NCBI GenBank assembly: GCA_946902985.2
Contig: OX336388.2
Span: forward strand, 1,391,236,223-1,391,300,222
Direction of reading: 5' to 3'
From: Meconema thalassinum
Lineage: Eukaryota; Arthropoda; Insecta; Orthoptera; Tettigoniidae
DNA length: 64,000 nucleotides
Shown piece by piece: positions 33,323 to 44,242 of the stretch; position 1 is the first letter of the stretch; each line of letters starts with the position of its first letter. Below the pieces are notes generated by a model. It saw only the letters and a list, made by a program, of their open reading frames with translations, did not search any database and was not told the origin of the DNA. Made by a program: the position numbers and the translations under genes.

Positions 33323-34660
33323 GGGGTCTATCAATGACGGTTCAGGCAGCGTAAGCTATGGAAGGCACACTTTCTACTTATTCCGTAATTTTTTCTAGAA
33401 TACATTTTCATTTTGTAGAATATCCATAAACATTTTCAGTTTCTTATTGCTTATTGCTTTTAATCTTTCACCTAAATCGTGAAGTTTGCAAGAGACCTTT
33501 GGCCTAAATATTTATATTTCGTGAAGTTACCCGAGTCTCGCGGCATTTACGCGTAGGCCCTACGTCAGTCATGCCTCTAGGCTGTATAGCTAGTCTCAAG
33601 GTAAACCGCACTTCGTTCCCATACAGCCGTCATTCCAGTACTACCTACAGTTCAATGGACATAACTAACCAACAGCGTCTAGCGTGATAGTGACTGCTGC
33701 TTGCCGGTAACAGTGATTTCCAGCGGCCGTGCCAATTTATCACGGTTCTATACATCGCTAAAGGAGCGATTTCGTTTAGCGCGTCAACTTCGGACTGAGA
33801 TTACGTCAAAACGGAAGTTAATTTACATTCCAAACAAGTTTAGAAAAAAGTATCTTATCGACATATTCGTTACAACGGGATGCGCGATCGTAATTTATGT
33901 GAAATATATTCCTTAGAAGCGGACTTTTCCTTATATCGGGGTTCGTTAGAAGGGGGTTTAAATAACACTGTGCTTATGGCGATTTGGCTGGGACTTACGA
34001 AAATCTTCGTTAAAAGCGGGAATTCATTAAAAGCGGGCACGTTAAAACGGGGTTTTACTGTATAATATTCATAGTTCCAATGCGATGGTTATTCATAGTT
34101 TTAGATTTCCTCCCAGTACATTGTAAATCATCAGCCTTAGAGTCATCATACCTTACAATTGCCTGAGAAGACGCGTCAGTCCGGGCTAAAAAAAAATTCT
34201 TCTTTCTGAGACTCGTTTTACAGTTGAAACCAATGCAAAATATGTACTCTTCTGCTGGCTTGCTAGGCCTAACACATAGGAGGATCCCTTGTCGTCCCAC
34301 AAAGCAGTGGGTTCCGTCTGCACTACCCCAGATGGATGGGTTGCCTCCTCCGTCACACTGAATTCTACTTTATCCGCCTTCACTGCCATTGCTTCACACA
34401 TCACTCTGTGCAAGAGCCTATGTTATAACCCATAGGACCGGGTCCCCACCAGAACTTAGCAGCTACCATGGCTTCGACTACAGTACCGTTGCCCAGCCCC
34501 GCGACGTGGACACGCCTGGTGTGAATTGTCCTTGTAGACATAATCTCATGGACCAGGTTAAGTAGACAAATCATATCCGACATAAACATTCGTTCTAACC
34601 TCATGCTAATTGGAAACCCACTCCTACTACTTCGTATATCCTTTACTCCTGCCAAACTTG

Positions 34661-35188
34661 ATATTGGCTTTCACATCTCTTCAGCAAGGCATCTCCATTG
34701 GTTTTCTACACAATGGTGTATTGAAATACCATATTAATATTACCATCACATTACCTATTGATTCACAACGGAACTGTGTTTGCATCAACTACTGATTATT
34801 TCTACGTCTTGAATGACGGTTGCAGACCATGAAGAAGCATTCCGCATATTTCTTTTAGTTGATGTCGACAACACTACATTGGATTGACCCTGTTTAAGTT
34901 TTTTTTCATGTATTGTGCCTTTATCACATCAAATACCCTAATCTTTTTATATCTATATGGTGCACCATATTATGTTCAATGAACATTGATATTTCAGTGC
35001 TGCGCTATTAAAATTATATTCTCTTTTAGTGATTAATATTGGCTGATGAAGGGGACAAAAATGTATATTAGTGCTCTAAACATGTACCGTGCCATTTTGT
35101 AATGACCACATAGTGATCATTTTTAATAAAGTATTGATCCAGGCGGAACCCTAGCCCATTAAAACGTTACATGATTCTAGTTAAGGTG
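34661..35188. other. No gene seen
   Basis: AT-rich sequence with no domain on either strand. The phrase tgatgaaggggacaaaaatg near 35,044 resembles the generic end motif of several insect retroelements but nothing more can be claimed. Confidence 0.4.
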
Positions 35189-35470
35189 TCACTAAACAAG
35201 AACGTCTTGCATTACTTTCCATGAACAGCACAAATGAATACCAATGAATAGTTAAGATCTTAATAAAGAAGAATGTGTTGCATTACTTTCCATGAACAGC
35301 ACAAATGAATACCAATGAATAGTTAGTTAAGATCTTAATAAACAAGAACGTCTTGCATTACTTTCCATGAACAGCACAAATGAATACCAATGAATAGTTA
35401 GTTAAGATCTTAATAAAGAAGAATGTGTTGCATTACTTTCCATGAACAGTACAAATGAATACCAATGAAT
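35189..35470. repeat. Four-copy alternating (ABAB) 71-75-bp tandem repeat
   Basis: Copies of tgcattactttccatgaaca start at 35208, 35279, 35354 and 35429. Copies 1 and 3 are preceded by acaagaacgtct; copies 2 and 4 by agaagaatgtgt. Thus the amplified unit is a ~146-150-bp dimer. It stops 12 bp before the mariner. Confidence 0.85.
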
Positions 35471-35512
35471 ACATTAACATACGAGGGTAATCCCAAAAAT
35501 AAGGTCTCCTAT

Positions 35513-37962
35513 TAGCCTACTTTCGATTTTTGCAAAAAATGAAAGTAGACTTATGAGATCAACACAGGGCGAAAAAAGTGTGTCTGTCTGTGTGTGTGTG
35601 TGAGTCTGTGTGTGTGTGTGTGTGTATGTGTGTGTGTGAGTCTGTGTGTGTGTGTGTGTGTGTGTGTGTCTGTGTGTGTGTGAGTGTGTGTACTCTGAAT
35701 GTCTGTCCCCCCCTATCAATTCGAACACGGTGAATGCGAATTGAACGAAATTTGGTACAAAGGTAGCACTAGCAAAGGACACCTCAGTGTCATGTTTTAT
35801 ATCGCCGCCATCTTGACGGAAACGTAATGGCGGCCACACAAATGTTCAAAGCTTAAATCAAATTACGACTAACCTAATCATCCGATCTCTACCAAATTTT
35901 GCAACAACATACCTTTATGGGGGGAGAATCCTTTGACCAAACCAATAGGTCATCAGCGTAATAGTTTGCGGATGGCGGCCATCTTTGTGTGAAAATCGAT
36001 TCACCCTATTAATTCGAACACGGTGCAACCGAATGGAACGAAATTTGGTACAGAGGTAGTACTAACAAAAGGCACCTCAGTGTCATGTTTTATATCGCCG
36101 CCATCTTGACGGAAGCGTAATGGCGGCCACACAAATGTTCAAAGCTTAAATCAAATTACGATTAACCTAATCATCCGATCTCTACCAAATTATGCAACAA
36201 CATACACTTATAGAGGAAGCATCCTTTGACCAATCTAATAAGTTATTAGCCTAATAGTTTGCGGATGGCGGCCATCTTTATGTCAAAATTGATTCCCCCT
36301 ATTAATTCAAACACGGTGGAACCGAATGGAACGAAATTTGGTACAGAGGTAGCACTAGCAAAGGGCACCTCAGTGTCATGTATTATATTGCCGCCATCTT
36401 GACTGAAACGTAATGGCAGCCATACGAATGTTCAAAGCTTAAATCAAATTACGATTAACCTAATCATCCGATCTCTACCAAATTTTGCAACAACATACCT
36501 TTATGGAGGGAGCATCCTTCGACCAATCTAATAGGTCATTCGCCTAATAGTTTGCGGATGGCGGCCATCTTTATGTCAAAATTGATTCCCCCTATTAATT
36601 CGAACACGGTGGAACCGAATGGAGCGAAATTTGGTACAGAGGTAGCACTAGCAAAGGGCACCTCAGTGTCATGTTTTATATCGCCGCCATCTTGACTGAA
36701 ACGTAATGGCGGCCATACGAATGTTCAAGGCTTAAATCAAATTACGATTAACCTAATCATCCGATCTCTACCAAATTTTGTAACTACATACCTTTATGGA
36801 GGGAGCATCCTTCGACCAATCTAATAGGTCATTCGCCTAATAGTTTGCGGATGGCGGCCATCTTTATGTCAAAATTGATTCCCCCTATTAATTCGAACAC
36901 GGTGGAACCGAATGGAGCGAAATTTGGTACAGAGGTAGCACTAGCAAAGGGCACCTCAGTGTCATGTTTTATATCGCCGCCATCTTGACTGAAACGTAAT
37001 GGCGGCCATACGAATGTTCAAAGCTTAAATCAAATTACGATTAACCTAATCATCCGATCTCTACCAAATTTTGCAACTACATACCTTTATGGAGGGAGCA
37101 TCCTTTGACCAATCTAATAGGTCATTCGCCTAATAGTTTGCGGATGGCGGCCATCTTTGTGTCAGAATCGATTCCCCCTATTAATTCAAACACGGTAAAA
37201 CCGAATGGAACGAAATTTGGTACAGAGATAGCACTAGCAAAGGGCATCTCAGTGTCATGATTAATATTGCCGCCATATTGACAGAAACGTAATGGCGGCC
37301 ACACAAATGTTTAAAGCTTAAATCAAATTACGACTAACATAACCATCCGATCTCTACCAAACTTTGCATCAACATACCTTTATGGAGGGAGCATCCTTTG
37401 ACAAATCTAATAGGTCATTAGCCTAATAGTTTGCGGATGGCGGCCATCTTTATGTCAAAAGTGATTCCCCCTATTAGTCGAACACGGTGGAACCGAATGA
37501 ACGAAATTTGGTACAGAGGTAGCACTAGCAAAGAGCACCTCAGTGTCATGTTTTATATCACCGCTATCTTGACGGAAACGTAATCGCGGCCACCCAAATG
37601 TTAAAAGCTAAAATGTAATTACGACCAACCTAATAATCTAGTCTCTACCAAATTTTGCAACACCATATCTTTATGTGGGAAACATATCCTGACCATACTG
37701 CAAGAACATCAGCCCAATGGTTTGCAGATGGTGGCCAAGTATGTGTGCAAATCGATTCCCCCTATCAATTCAAACACGGTGAAACCGAATTGAACGAAAT
37801 TTGGTACAGAGGTAGCACTAGCAAAGGGCACCTCATATTCATGTTTAATATCCCTATAGCACGTTGTATTTTAACAAGCTACCCCAACCAACATTCAATC
37901 ATACTCCTTGAAAAGGACAAAGAGTAATAACAATACCCATGCATTTAGGAGAAAGTAGGCTA
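35513..37962. repeat. 293-bp tandem array (7 full units) in an element with 12-bp inverted ends
   Basis: The phrase tcgaacacgg (or tcaaacacgg) occurs at 35721, 36014, 36307, 36600, 36893, 37186, 37478 and 37770, giving a period of 293, 293, 293, 293, 293, 292 and 292 bp. Each unit contains gccgccatcttgac, gtaatggcggcca and gcggatggcggccatcttt. The block begins tagcctactttc and ends gaaagtaggcta, exact inverted 12-mers, and the left end also folds locally (cctactttc...gaaagtag). Middle units are nearly identical, edge units more diverged. Related sequence opens the element at 18282. Confidence 0.9.
35578..35698. repeat. (GT)n microsatellite
   Basis: Long tgtg run interrupted by tctg and gagt, just before the first 293-bp unit. 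It yields a spurious His-Thr ORF on the minus strand. Confidence 0.9.
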
Positions 37963-38153
37963 TATGTTCTTTACTGAACATCTTGTTTTTTTAATAAATA
38001 CAGAACTCTGTTCTTGTGGCTGTTGGTCACAATATTGTGAAGAGTGTTTCCCACGCTCGCGTATAAACATGCGCACACCGTGCTGAGGCACTCGGTCTTG
38101 GCTTGGCAGCCGTTGAGAATGGAGCTCCCGTTGGATGTAGCCGCCAAGTGCGA

Positions 38154-38249
38154 AGTGACTATCACTTGTTCCCTAAGTTGAAAGAACATTTGCCCGGAGA
38201 GCGATTCAGCACCGCCGACGAGGTGAAAGATGAAGTCACAACTTCCTGA
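38154..38249 (+). pseudogene. mariner transposase C-terminal fragment
   Basis: Thirty-one codons reading SDYHLFPKLKEHLPGERFST and ADEVKDEV then a premature stop. SDYHLFPKLK is the classic mariner motif (third catalytic Asp in the SDY context). The upstream portion is not readable. Confidence 0.85.
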
Positions 38250-38324
38250 ACAGCATGGCGGCGAGCTGTTAGGACATGAGCATACTTGTTATAATAGGAG
38301 ACCTTATTTTTGGGATTACCTTCG

Positions 38325-39125
38325 TATATTAAATTCAACCACAGATCTCTACACAACAGCTATTAGACAGGGACCATCATCAGTTTCAATATCACATAAC
38401 ATTTTTCGTTGGAGCAGAGGATATTTGCAACAAACATTCCAACATTCCTCCACTCCGCCAAAAAAAAAAAAAATCAACACTTTCCATATGCTCCACTCAG
38501 CAAAGAGTTTATTCATCTCGTAGACCATATCAAGATTTTTTTTAAACAATTTTTTGTATTTTTATGAGAATACAAACACAACCATTTTTTAGATGTATGC
38601 CATTTAAGCCCACATTTGTGACAGATCTGTCTTTTTAAAATTTTCATAAATTTTTTATAGGTAAGACCAAGTTCAAATATTGTTTTTCAAAAGCTTTGCT
38701 CACAGTTTAACATTAGTTTTTTTTCTTCCTTTGAAAAACTGAGGAATAATGTGGCCGAAACTATTATTTTATTGACTAAAATGTATTATATTTATTAAAT
38801 ACCTGTGGGTATTTCTATTTAGACTTGTTATACTAGACAACAATATTGTGAGTTTTAATGGACATTTTTACTTCACAAGTAAAATCAAGGTGTGCGCACT
38901 TTTAACACCCACAGATGAATTGATTTTAAACAAAATGAAACTTTCTTTTATGTGGCCAAAAAATGTTTTTGTAATGAGATATTGTTTGCCTTGCTTTTTT
39001 ATGTTGTTTTTTAATATTTGCTTAAGCTGAAGAAGGGATTATATCCCAAAACATTTACGACTGATGTTTTGACACAATATATGTATTGTTTTAAAAAAGT
39101 GCTGACTGGACATACCATTCTTTCT
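38325..39125. other. No gene seen
   Basis: AT-rich with poly(A)/poly(T) runs (for example 38,460-38,472). No domain was recognised; the Tigger relic begins to be readable near 39,130. Confidence 0.4.
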
Positions 39126-39925
39126 CAGGTTTATCCTCTTAATATATGGACCAACAATGAACACTTTAATGAGTCTAATGAGAGCATTAGTTGCCTGAGG
39201 GTATGCAGTGGTAGCAAAAGTGTAGATGACGAAACCTTTGAGGATTGGAAGGAGAAGTGATTAAGGGAACTTGCATCACAGTATGCCCCTAAAGACATTT
39301 TCAATACAGATGGGACTGGTCTTATTTTAATTTAATGCCTGACCGCACAGTGGCTTTCAAGGGTGAAAAGTGCCATGGGAGGAAACAAAGCATACAGTGT
39401 GTTACTGTGCTATTGTGTGCCAACAGTGATGGAAGTGAGAAGCTGCCTCCACTTACTTTATTGTGAAACCGCAATGTCTTAAGAATGTTAAAATGCTTCC
39501 CACATGTTATTGATGGACAGATGTACTGTACTGCACACCCTCCCAACACATCACACTTACAGTACGTAATGTAACTGTGAAGTATTTTCCTGCGAACTGC
39601 ACCAGTACGATTCAGCCATTAGATCTAGGTCTAATACGCTATTTTAAGTTGCATTATCGAAAAATGCTTGGGCAGCTTGCTATCCGCTGTTTGAATGTCG
39701 AGAAGAAACATAAAGATCCACATTTTGCTGGTATGTGTTTTTTTTTTTTGTAATGTTTGAATTCCATATGATGCTTAGCATGATTTTGACAGGGCCCTGT
39801 AGTAATCAGCATCACAGAGTGCTCAGGGATGCTCTATAACAAGCATAGCCTTACAGTAGTTTCTTTTGCCTATGTTGAGTACTTTGAAATAGCTTTCCCA
39901 GTTGTTAATTCGTTTTCTTTTATAT

Positions 39926-40676
39926 CAGTGTTTCCCAAACTTTTTGAGCGTGTACCACTTTAAGAGATGAGAATCTCTCACGTACTACTTAATGGTTGGG
40001 AGATATAGTAACTATAACCTCCACCACCACTATGTAGCAGACCAAAAGATGGATTGTAAATTGTGTTTGTTAGAGTTAGACTGTTCGAGTTAATGTTCAA
40101 ATAATAAAAGGTGTGTCCAGTTGTTGTATTATTTATTACTAAAAGTTCAGTTCAAACATTCAGAAATGGCAATGTATAAATAATATTAATTTTAAAAAAC
40201 TCTTAATAATTAAACATAAAACCCGAAGTTCAACTAACAACTTCAGTGTGAAGGGTGAGCTTGAAGATTAGAAGCCAACTTAGGAATGTCTGGTTTAAGA
40301 TTGCTGAGTCTCAAACGAAGATCGATTTCCACTGTAAAGAGCCTATTCCGGTATTTATTCTTGAGATAAACAAGTGAAAAAAATGCAGTCTCACACAAAT
40401 ACGAAGTAGTGAAAGGCAGTAAAAATCTAACTGCTTTGTCAGCTATGTCTGGATAGTCTGCACGCCTCTCAACCCAAAAGTTCACAAGAGCCATTTTTGA
40501 AAAAGTTTGCCATAGTTCTGAATCACAATTCAATTCATAAAACTACTCCTTATCTTTGGCTTAAAGCCCTCTGCAACATATCAATGTTTTTATATTTTTC
40601 GTAACATCACCGCGTACCACTGCAGCAGTACGATCGTGCCACCAGTGGTACGCGTACCACAGTTTGGAAAACGCTG
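39926..40676 (-). mobile_element. hAT element, 751-bp deletion derivative
   Basis: It begins cagtgtttcccaaac and ends gtttggaaaacgctg; the outer ~33 bp, including a gtaccac stretch, form imperfect TIRs. An 8-bp TSD, ttttatat, is at 39918-39925 and 40677-40684. Only the C-terminal transposase exon is retained on the minus strand. Confidence 0.88.
40243..40533 (-). pseudogene. hAT transposase C-terminal dimerisation domain
   Basis: 96 codons: FWVERRADYPDIADKAVRFL, then LLPFTTSYLCETAFFSLVYL, then KYRNRL and DLRLRLSNLKPDI, ending in QAHPSH and a stop. This closely follows the C-terminal block of ZBED5-type hAT transposases (usual motif LLPFxTSYLCExxFS). The open frame is uninterrupted, but the catalytic core is absent from the element. 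Confidence 0.88.
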
Positions 40677-41023
40677 TTTTATATGATCATTCATTTTAAT
40701 ATGTTAATCTTGGGTGGGTTTTAATTCTTTTAACAGCATGTATAATATTTTGAAAATTTTATTATATGGTAAATTTATGAGCCTTTGCGTTTTTCTGACA
40801 GGCAATGCATTATATCACTGCTTCGGGGCACCATGTTGAAAAACTTATGATCGGCAACTGCTTTCGCAAAAATGGCTTTCAAGTCCGTGAAAGTCCTGGT
40901 GATGCTTCTGATGATGATGATCTGTTGGATAATGTTGTGCCCGTTTGACCGAAGTCCAACGACCACACAGGAATAAACCTCGTTATCAGCAGAGCATTGA
41001 GACTCAAAACATCTCGGGGTCAA

Positions 41024-41545
41024 ACTAGGCTAAAAACAAACATCGATTCAAAAACTAGAAAGCTGTCATCGAGGTCCATACTACAGCAGGACAGAGGGAA
41101 ATATTAGAACCTTGAATAACACAGATTTCTAAAAACAATCTAATTTTAATTTAAACTTCCAATATCCTAACGATAAACAAATAATGGTTTCCCCAGGGAG
41201 AAAACAAATTAACAAATACCAGTCCTGCAAGAGAAAACATCCTAACGGCTCCCTGGGTCCCTATATCGTCTATGGGTCATTCAAATAAACTTGACCTGCA
41301 AAATAAACACAAATCTGCACTCAGAAAGTAAACCTATTCACTACCATATTTGATATCCAGGAAAATATCAGTCTGCCCTGGTATCAATCAATCAAGTTAT
41401 TTACAGAAATGCTCACTGTCCCAGAGGTACAGAAATTATCAGTCCATCTGCCCTCTGGATGAAGAATTTACAAGTCGATATGTAATCATTGAAGTTAATA
41501 TTTCCAGATTGTAAATTGTCACATATTAATCCCTAAGAAATATAT
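41024..41545. other. No gene seen
   Basis: No domain recognised on either strand. Likely the decayed right part of the Tigger relic or older repeat. Confidence 0.4.
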
Positions 41546-41760
41546 TTTCTCTTCTTCTATGTGCCCTGCCCAGTGTTCCGGACGTTGGCGATCATTGTGG
41601 TTAGTGTTTGTCTATCTTCAGCAGAGCGGTAGAGCTGTTCAATTGATCTTATGTTTAATTATTAAGAGTTTTATTTAATTAATATAAGGTTCCGAAGACA
41701 AGACGTCCTTTTCCTTCCCGCTCTTTGTTGCCCTTCGATTTTGCCTTTTAAAATGAGATG
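41546..41760 (-). pseudogene. LINE C-terminal scrap
   Basis: The minus strand can be read, with breaks, as KGKIEGQQRAGRKRTSCLRN and later RSAEDRQTLTTMIANVRNTG just before a stop and an agaagaagag tail. This matches the last part of the LINE at 18.7-24.6 kb (QGKVEGRRSQGRRR; AVMIVNLLRGDGT). An AT-rich insertion of about 40 bp breaks it. Confidence 0.6.
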
Positions 41761-42064
41761 TAATGTTTCCTCTAGGAAAATCAAATCATTCTCATCCTCA
41801 TCTCATTTTGGGAAAATTTTCATGTCCTGCAAAAAACTCATCTTTGTTTATGAGATCCGAAAATGATTCTAATAAATCATTTATTTCAAATATTTAAATT
41901 CAGGAAATGAAAGTTCCTCCATCAAAACTTACTAATTTTCACTTCTCATTTATATCAAAGCAAATGCTATTTCTAAAAAGAGCATATCGAAATTATCAAT
42001 TACATCACAGTGATTTTCCAAAAATAGTCATCAGATCATTAACTCCAAAAATTATTATTATATA

Positions 42065-42099
<35 letters not shown>

Positions 42100-43880
42100 C
42101 TGGTGAGATAATTATTACAAAAAGTGATCATATCAGACCATCCATGAAGAATGGATTGAATAAAATCAAAAACATTAGCGGAAAATAAATGCTATGGTCT
42201 TGCACACATATAGAATTTTTAATTAGTAAATGCACCATCATTCGAAAAGGTCAGAATACTGTTATGACTTCCTGCAGATCTAAACTTTATGATATCATCA
42301 TCTTATTCTTATTTTTCACTTCTAATTTATTTCAGAACATCAATTTTTATTATTATTGGTAATGAAAGAGGTGAGTAACGAATTCTACTGATGATGGATA
42401 ATCGGGCGTAAATTTTAACAGTGGTATGGGGTGACAATTCAACCCTTACAATACATCAATATTTATTTATTTCATCCAATTCTATAATTATATTTCTCAT
42501 ATTTTTACCACATTATTTCGTAACAATGCCATACCATGTTCTGTGGAACGCCCCAGCTGGTATACAGTGCTCCTGCACTGTACCTCGCTTAGACACAAAC
42601 ATGCGTGTTGCTCACTCATCCTTGTCGTCAACACGAAATTACTTCACGTCCTCAGCCATCTCCAACCCAATTCCTCTAGTGTTCCATATTACGGGTTTGA
42701 TTCATGGTGCTATAAACGTAAATACCGACAACTGTCCGACACCACATTATAACGTTCGAACATTTAACACTCGTGACTTTTGGCACTACAAACACGCGAT
42801 ACGTAACTATCTGCGACACTTCCACATTTACTCCATAAATTTCACGAATTCCATAAAACAAATATTTGTGTTTTTGGACTTTTCTTTGGCCAATACGATT
42901 TTACTGATAACAGTCATTTAACTGGCGCAATACTCTGATTGATTCTTATGAGTGTATTTTCCATATCTTTTTATGTCTGCTATCCACTATGCTAGAAAAA
43001 TGTTCAGGTTGAAGCCTATCGTGGGCAAGGAATATTGTTCCCAACCGACATGCCAGGCATGGCCGGTCCCATTATTGTTGACTAAAAAGTAAACTGGATT
43101 AGGAGTTATGCACTCCGCAAAATCCGTCACACAGACTTTCCCCAGAATCGAAGACTAAATTAGCTGTGGGTTGGATATGCTCTGACTCAGATTTGCATTC
43201 TCAACATCTGGTCCCACCTATTATGTCTAGCATTGGGAATAGATATTCTCCATAAATCAAAACTGCCAGGCAGTTTGACCCCAACAACGTTGGCTAAAGA
43301 ATTATTTCAGCTCAAGAATCAGGTACTCACTACAAATGGAAACTGCTATGCTGTTCCAAGCTCGCTTAGGCGACACTGGACTGGTGCTTACACACACTAA
43401 GAATGGCATGTGTTCCGTGTCACAACCCTTGTAACTGTCCGCTTGTCAACTCGAGCGATCTCCTTATGAAAGCTCGTGCTTACGTCAGACAGAGTGTGCA
43501 AGACCGCACCACGCATTTTCACATAAACACTTATAACTTCGGACTTCCTCCATGGATTCTCTTGAAACAAAATCCAAAAATAGTAGAAAAATATAGCGGA
43601 TATTCCCTCGATATTATGGCATTTCCACCTCTTCATTTTATGAAACGAGTAGAAAATAAAACACCACTTCTGGAAACAGCCGCCAGGCGCTACAGCTCCA
43701 TTTCTGTTTGGCAATCTCATGGCGAATCTTCAAAACAGCAGACCGGCGCGCTCTTCAAAATACGAAAGTCGTTGCTCACAAAAACAACCAGGCGACTCCT
43801 CAATATGGGCACAACGTGGAATGAAGAAGATAGAAGACACTGCATTGTTTGACGATATTATAACTATCGAAGCTATGACC
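41761..43880. other. No gene seen; contains an (ATT)n tract
   Basis: Two kilobases with ORFs up to 166 codons (42421-42921) that show no recognisable domain and low-complexity composition. A (TTA)n microsatellite is at ~42,047-42,098. The ORF 43403-43852 overlaps the likely N-terminal side of the Tigger C-terminal scrap but cannot be assigned. Confidence 0.4.
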
Positions 43881-43887
43881 ATCTCAG

Positions 43888-44098
43888 AGGAAGACATTCG
43901 GAATATCTCACGAAGGAAGATGAGGATGATGAGCCCTCATACCCTTCCGTAAATTTCAATGATGCTGTCAATGCCCTAGAAACAATAAAATGCTTTGTGG
44001 CACGTCATAACGTTTCTGAGGATGCTATGAGTCAGTCATCCCAATTTGAGGGCACAATTTATACTGTGGCCGCTAGAACAAGAAACACTTTAAGATAA
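43888..44098 (+). pseudogene. Tigger-type transposase C-terminal scrap
   Basis: An open frame reads KEDEDDEPSYPSVNFNDAV, then ETIKCFVARHNVSEDAMSQ and ends with RTRNTLR and a stop (44096-44098). The acidic stretch followed by an Ala/Leu helix and a basic end is typical of the tail of Tigger/jerky-like transposases. No catalytic part is found upstream. Confidence 0.55.
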
Positions 44099-44242
44099 CT
44101 GACTTATTTTTTAAATTATTTTTTGCATACCGGTACATTTCTTTTGTAAAATTTGCATATATGGAATTATTTAATATCATTGTTGAATAAATTAGTTTCC
44201 ATGTTGCTTAAGATTTCCATTTTTAGTTTTATACATAAGCTT

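Larger units (their letters stand above)
31073..34060 (-). mobile_element. Tigger/pogo DNA transposon, 2.99 kb
   Basis: The left end is cagtagaacccctttttaac; the right end is the inverted ggttttactg. TA duplicates flank it (31071-31072, 34061-34062). Subterminal sequences repeat the aaggggg / aaaagcgg theme. The transposase is on the minus strand. It sits in the LINE's endonuclease start; joining the flanks restores codons GTMNI and SLTGKNKELVDMM. Confidence 0.9.
26340..34660 (-). pseudogene. LINE (endonuclease and reverse transcriptase), split by three insertions
   Basis: Minus-strand order: a probable 5' leader ~34,660-34,130; HRIGTMNI at ~34,100; (Tigger); LTGKNKELVDMMERRKISIL at ~31,060; VGFILSKGVDATAD and EECLIIGDLNAHLE; IDYVITDQEEGRYITDVKVI and SDHRLLVVNF; a linker to ~29,909; (1.83-kb insertion); DEREIRKQLQIYFEKLLNGD; NKIWDENTIPEDWKMSII; STTDLIFAVRMLMDKYWEN; RGVQQGSSLPPLLY; FADDVAIWSESEEDLGE at ~27,100; then a C-terminal section with GHMKRMPVNK and GSRPVGRPRKKW ending at 26,351. 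The FADD catalytic motif is present. Several stops and frameshifts (for example at ~27,336 and ~26,792) inactivate it. Confidence 0.85.
35482..38324 (+). mobile_element. mariner element with most of its interior replaced, 2.84 kb
   Basis: The left end cgagggtaatcccaaaaata continues to aaggtctcctatta; the right end is its inverse with one mismatch in about 33 bp. TA flanks both (35480-35481, 38325-38326). A transposase C-terminal remnant is at 38154-38249. A normal mariner is ~1.3 kb; here 35513-37962 is foreign satellite-like sequence that begins right after the left TIR. Confidence 0.82.
39130..40973 (+). pseudogene. Tigger-like transposase relic with a hAT insertion
   Basis: Readable pieces in + order: DDETFEDWKEK; LASQYAPKDIFNTDGTGLIF (first catalytic Asp region, NADETGL-type but Glu lost: NTDGTGL); FKGEKCHGRKQS; a deletion that removes the second Asp; FPANCTSTIQPLDLGLIRYF with the third Asp; then, about 1.1 kb later, MHYITASGHHVEKLMIGNCF from the C-terminus. 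Between the last two lies GTATGT-like sequence at ~39,731 and a pyrimidine-rich TTTCTGACAG ending at 40,800, so an intron-like gap that also received the hAT element is possible. Multiple stops; dead. Confidence 0.7.

Noticed and set aside
33120..33360. Palindrome at 33257-33322 as a separate MITE
   Set aside because: No target duplication is seen around it; it lies within the Tigger 5' region and may just be part of that element.
35474..35839. 121-codon ORF rich in His-Thr on the minus strand
   Set aside because: It is translation of the (GT)n microsatellite and the first 293-bp unit; no gene.
37122..37304. Repeated MWPPLRF-type ORFs across the satellite
   Set aside because: They recur because the 293-bp unit recurs, and are broken in most units.
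35513..37962. CRISPR-like or bacterial repeat array
   Set aside because: Units are contiguous with no spacers, and the context is an animal genome.
42421..42921. 166-codon ORF
   Set aside because: No recognisable domain, rich in Ile/Asn/Phe from AT-rich DNA, and an overlapping frame is equally open.
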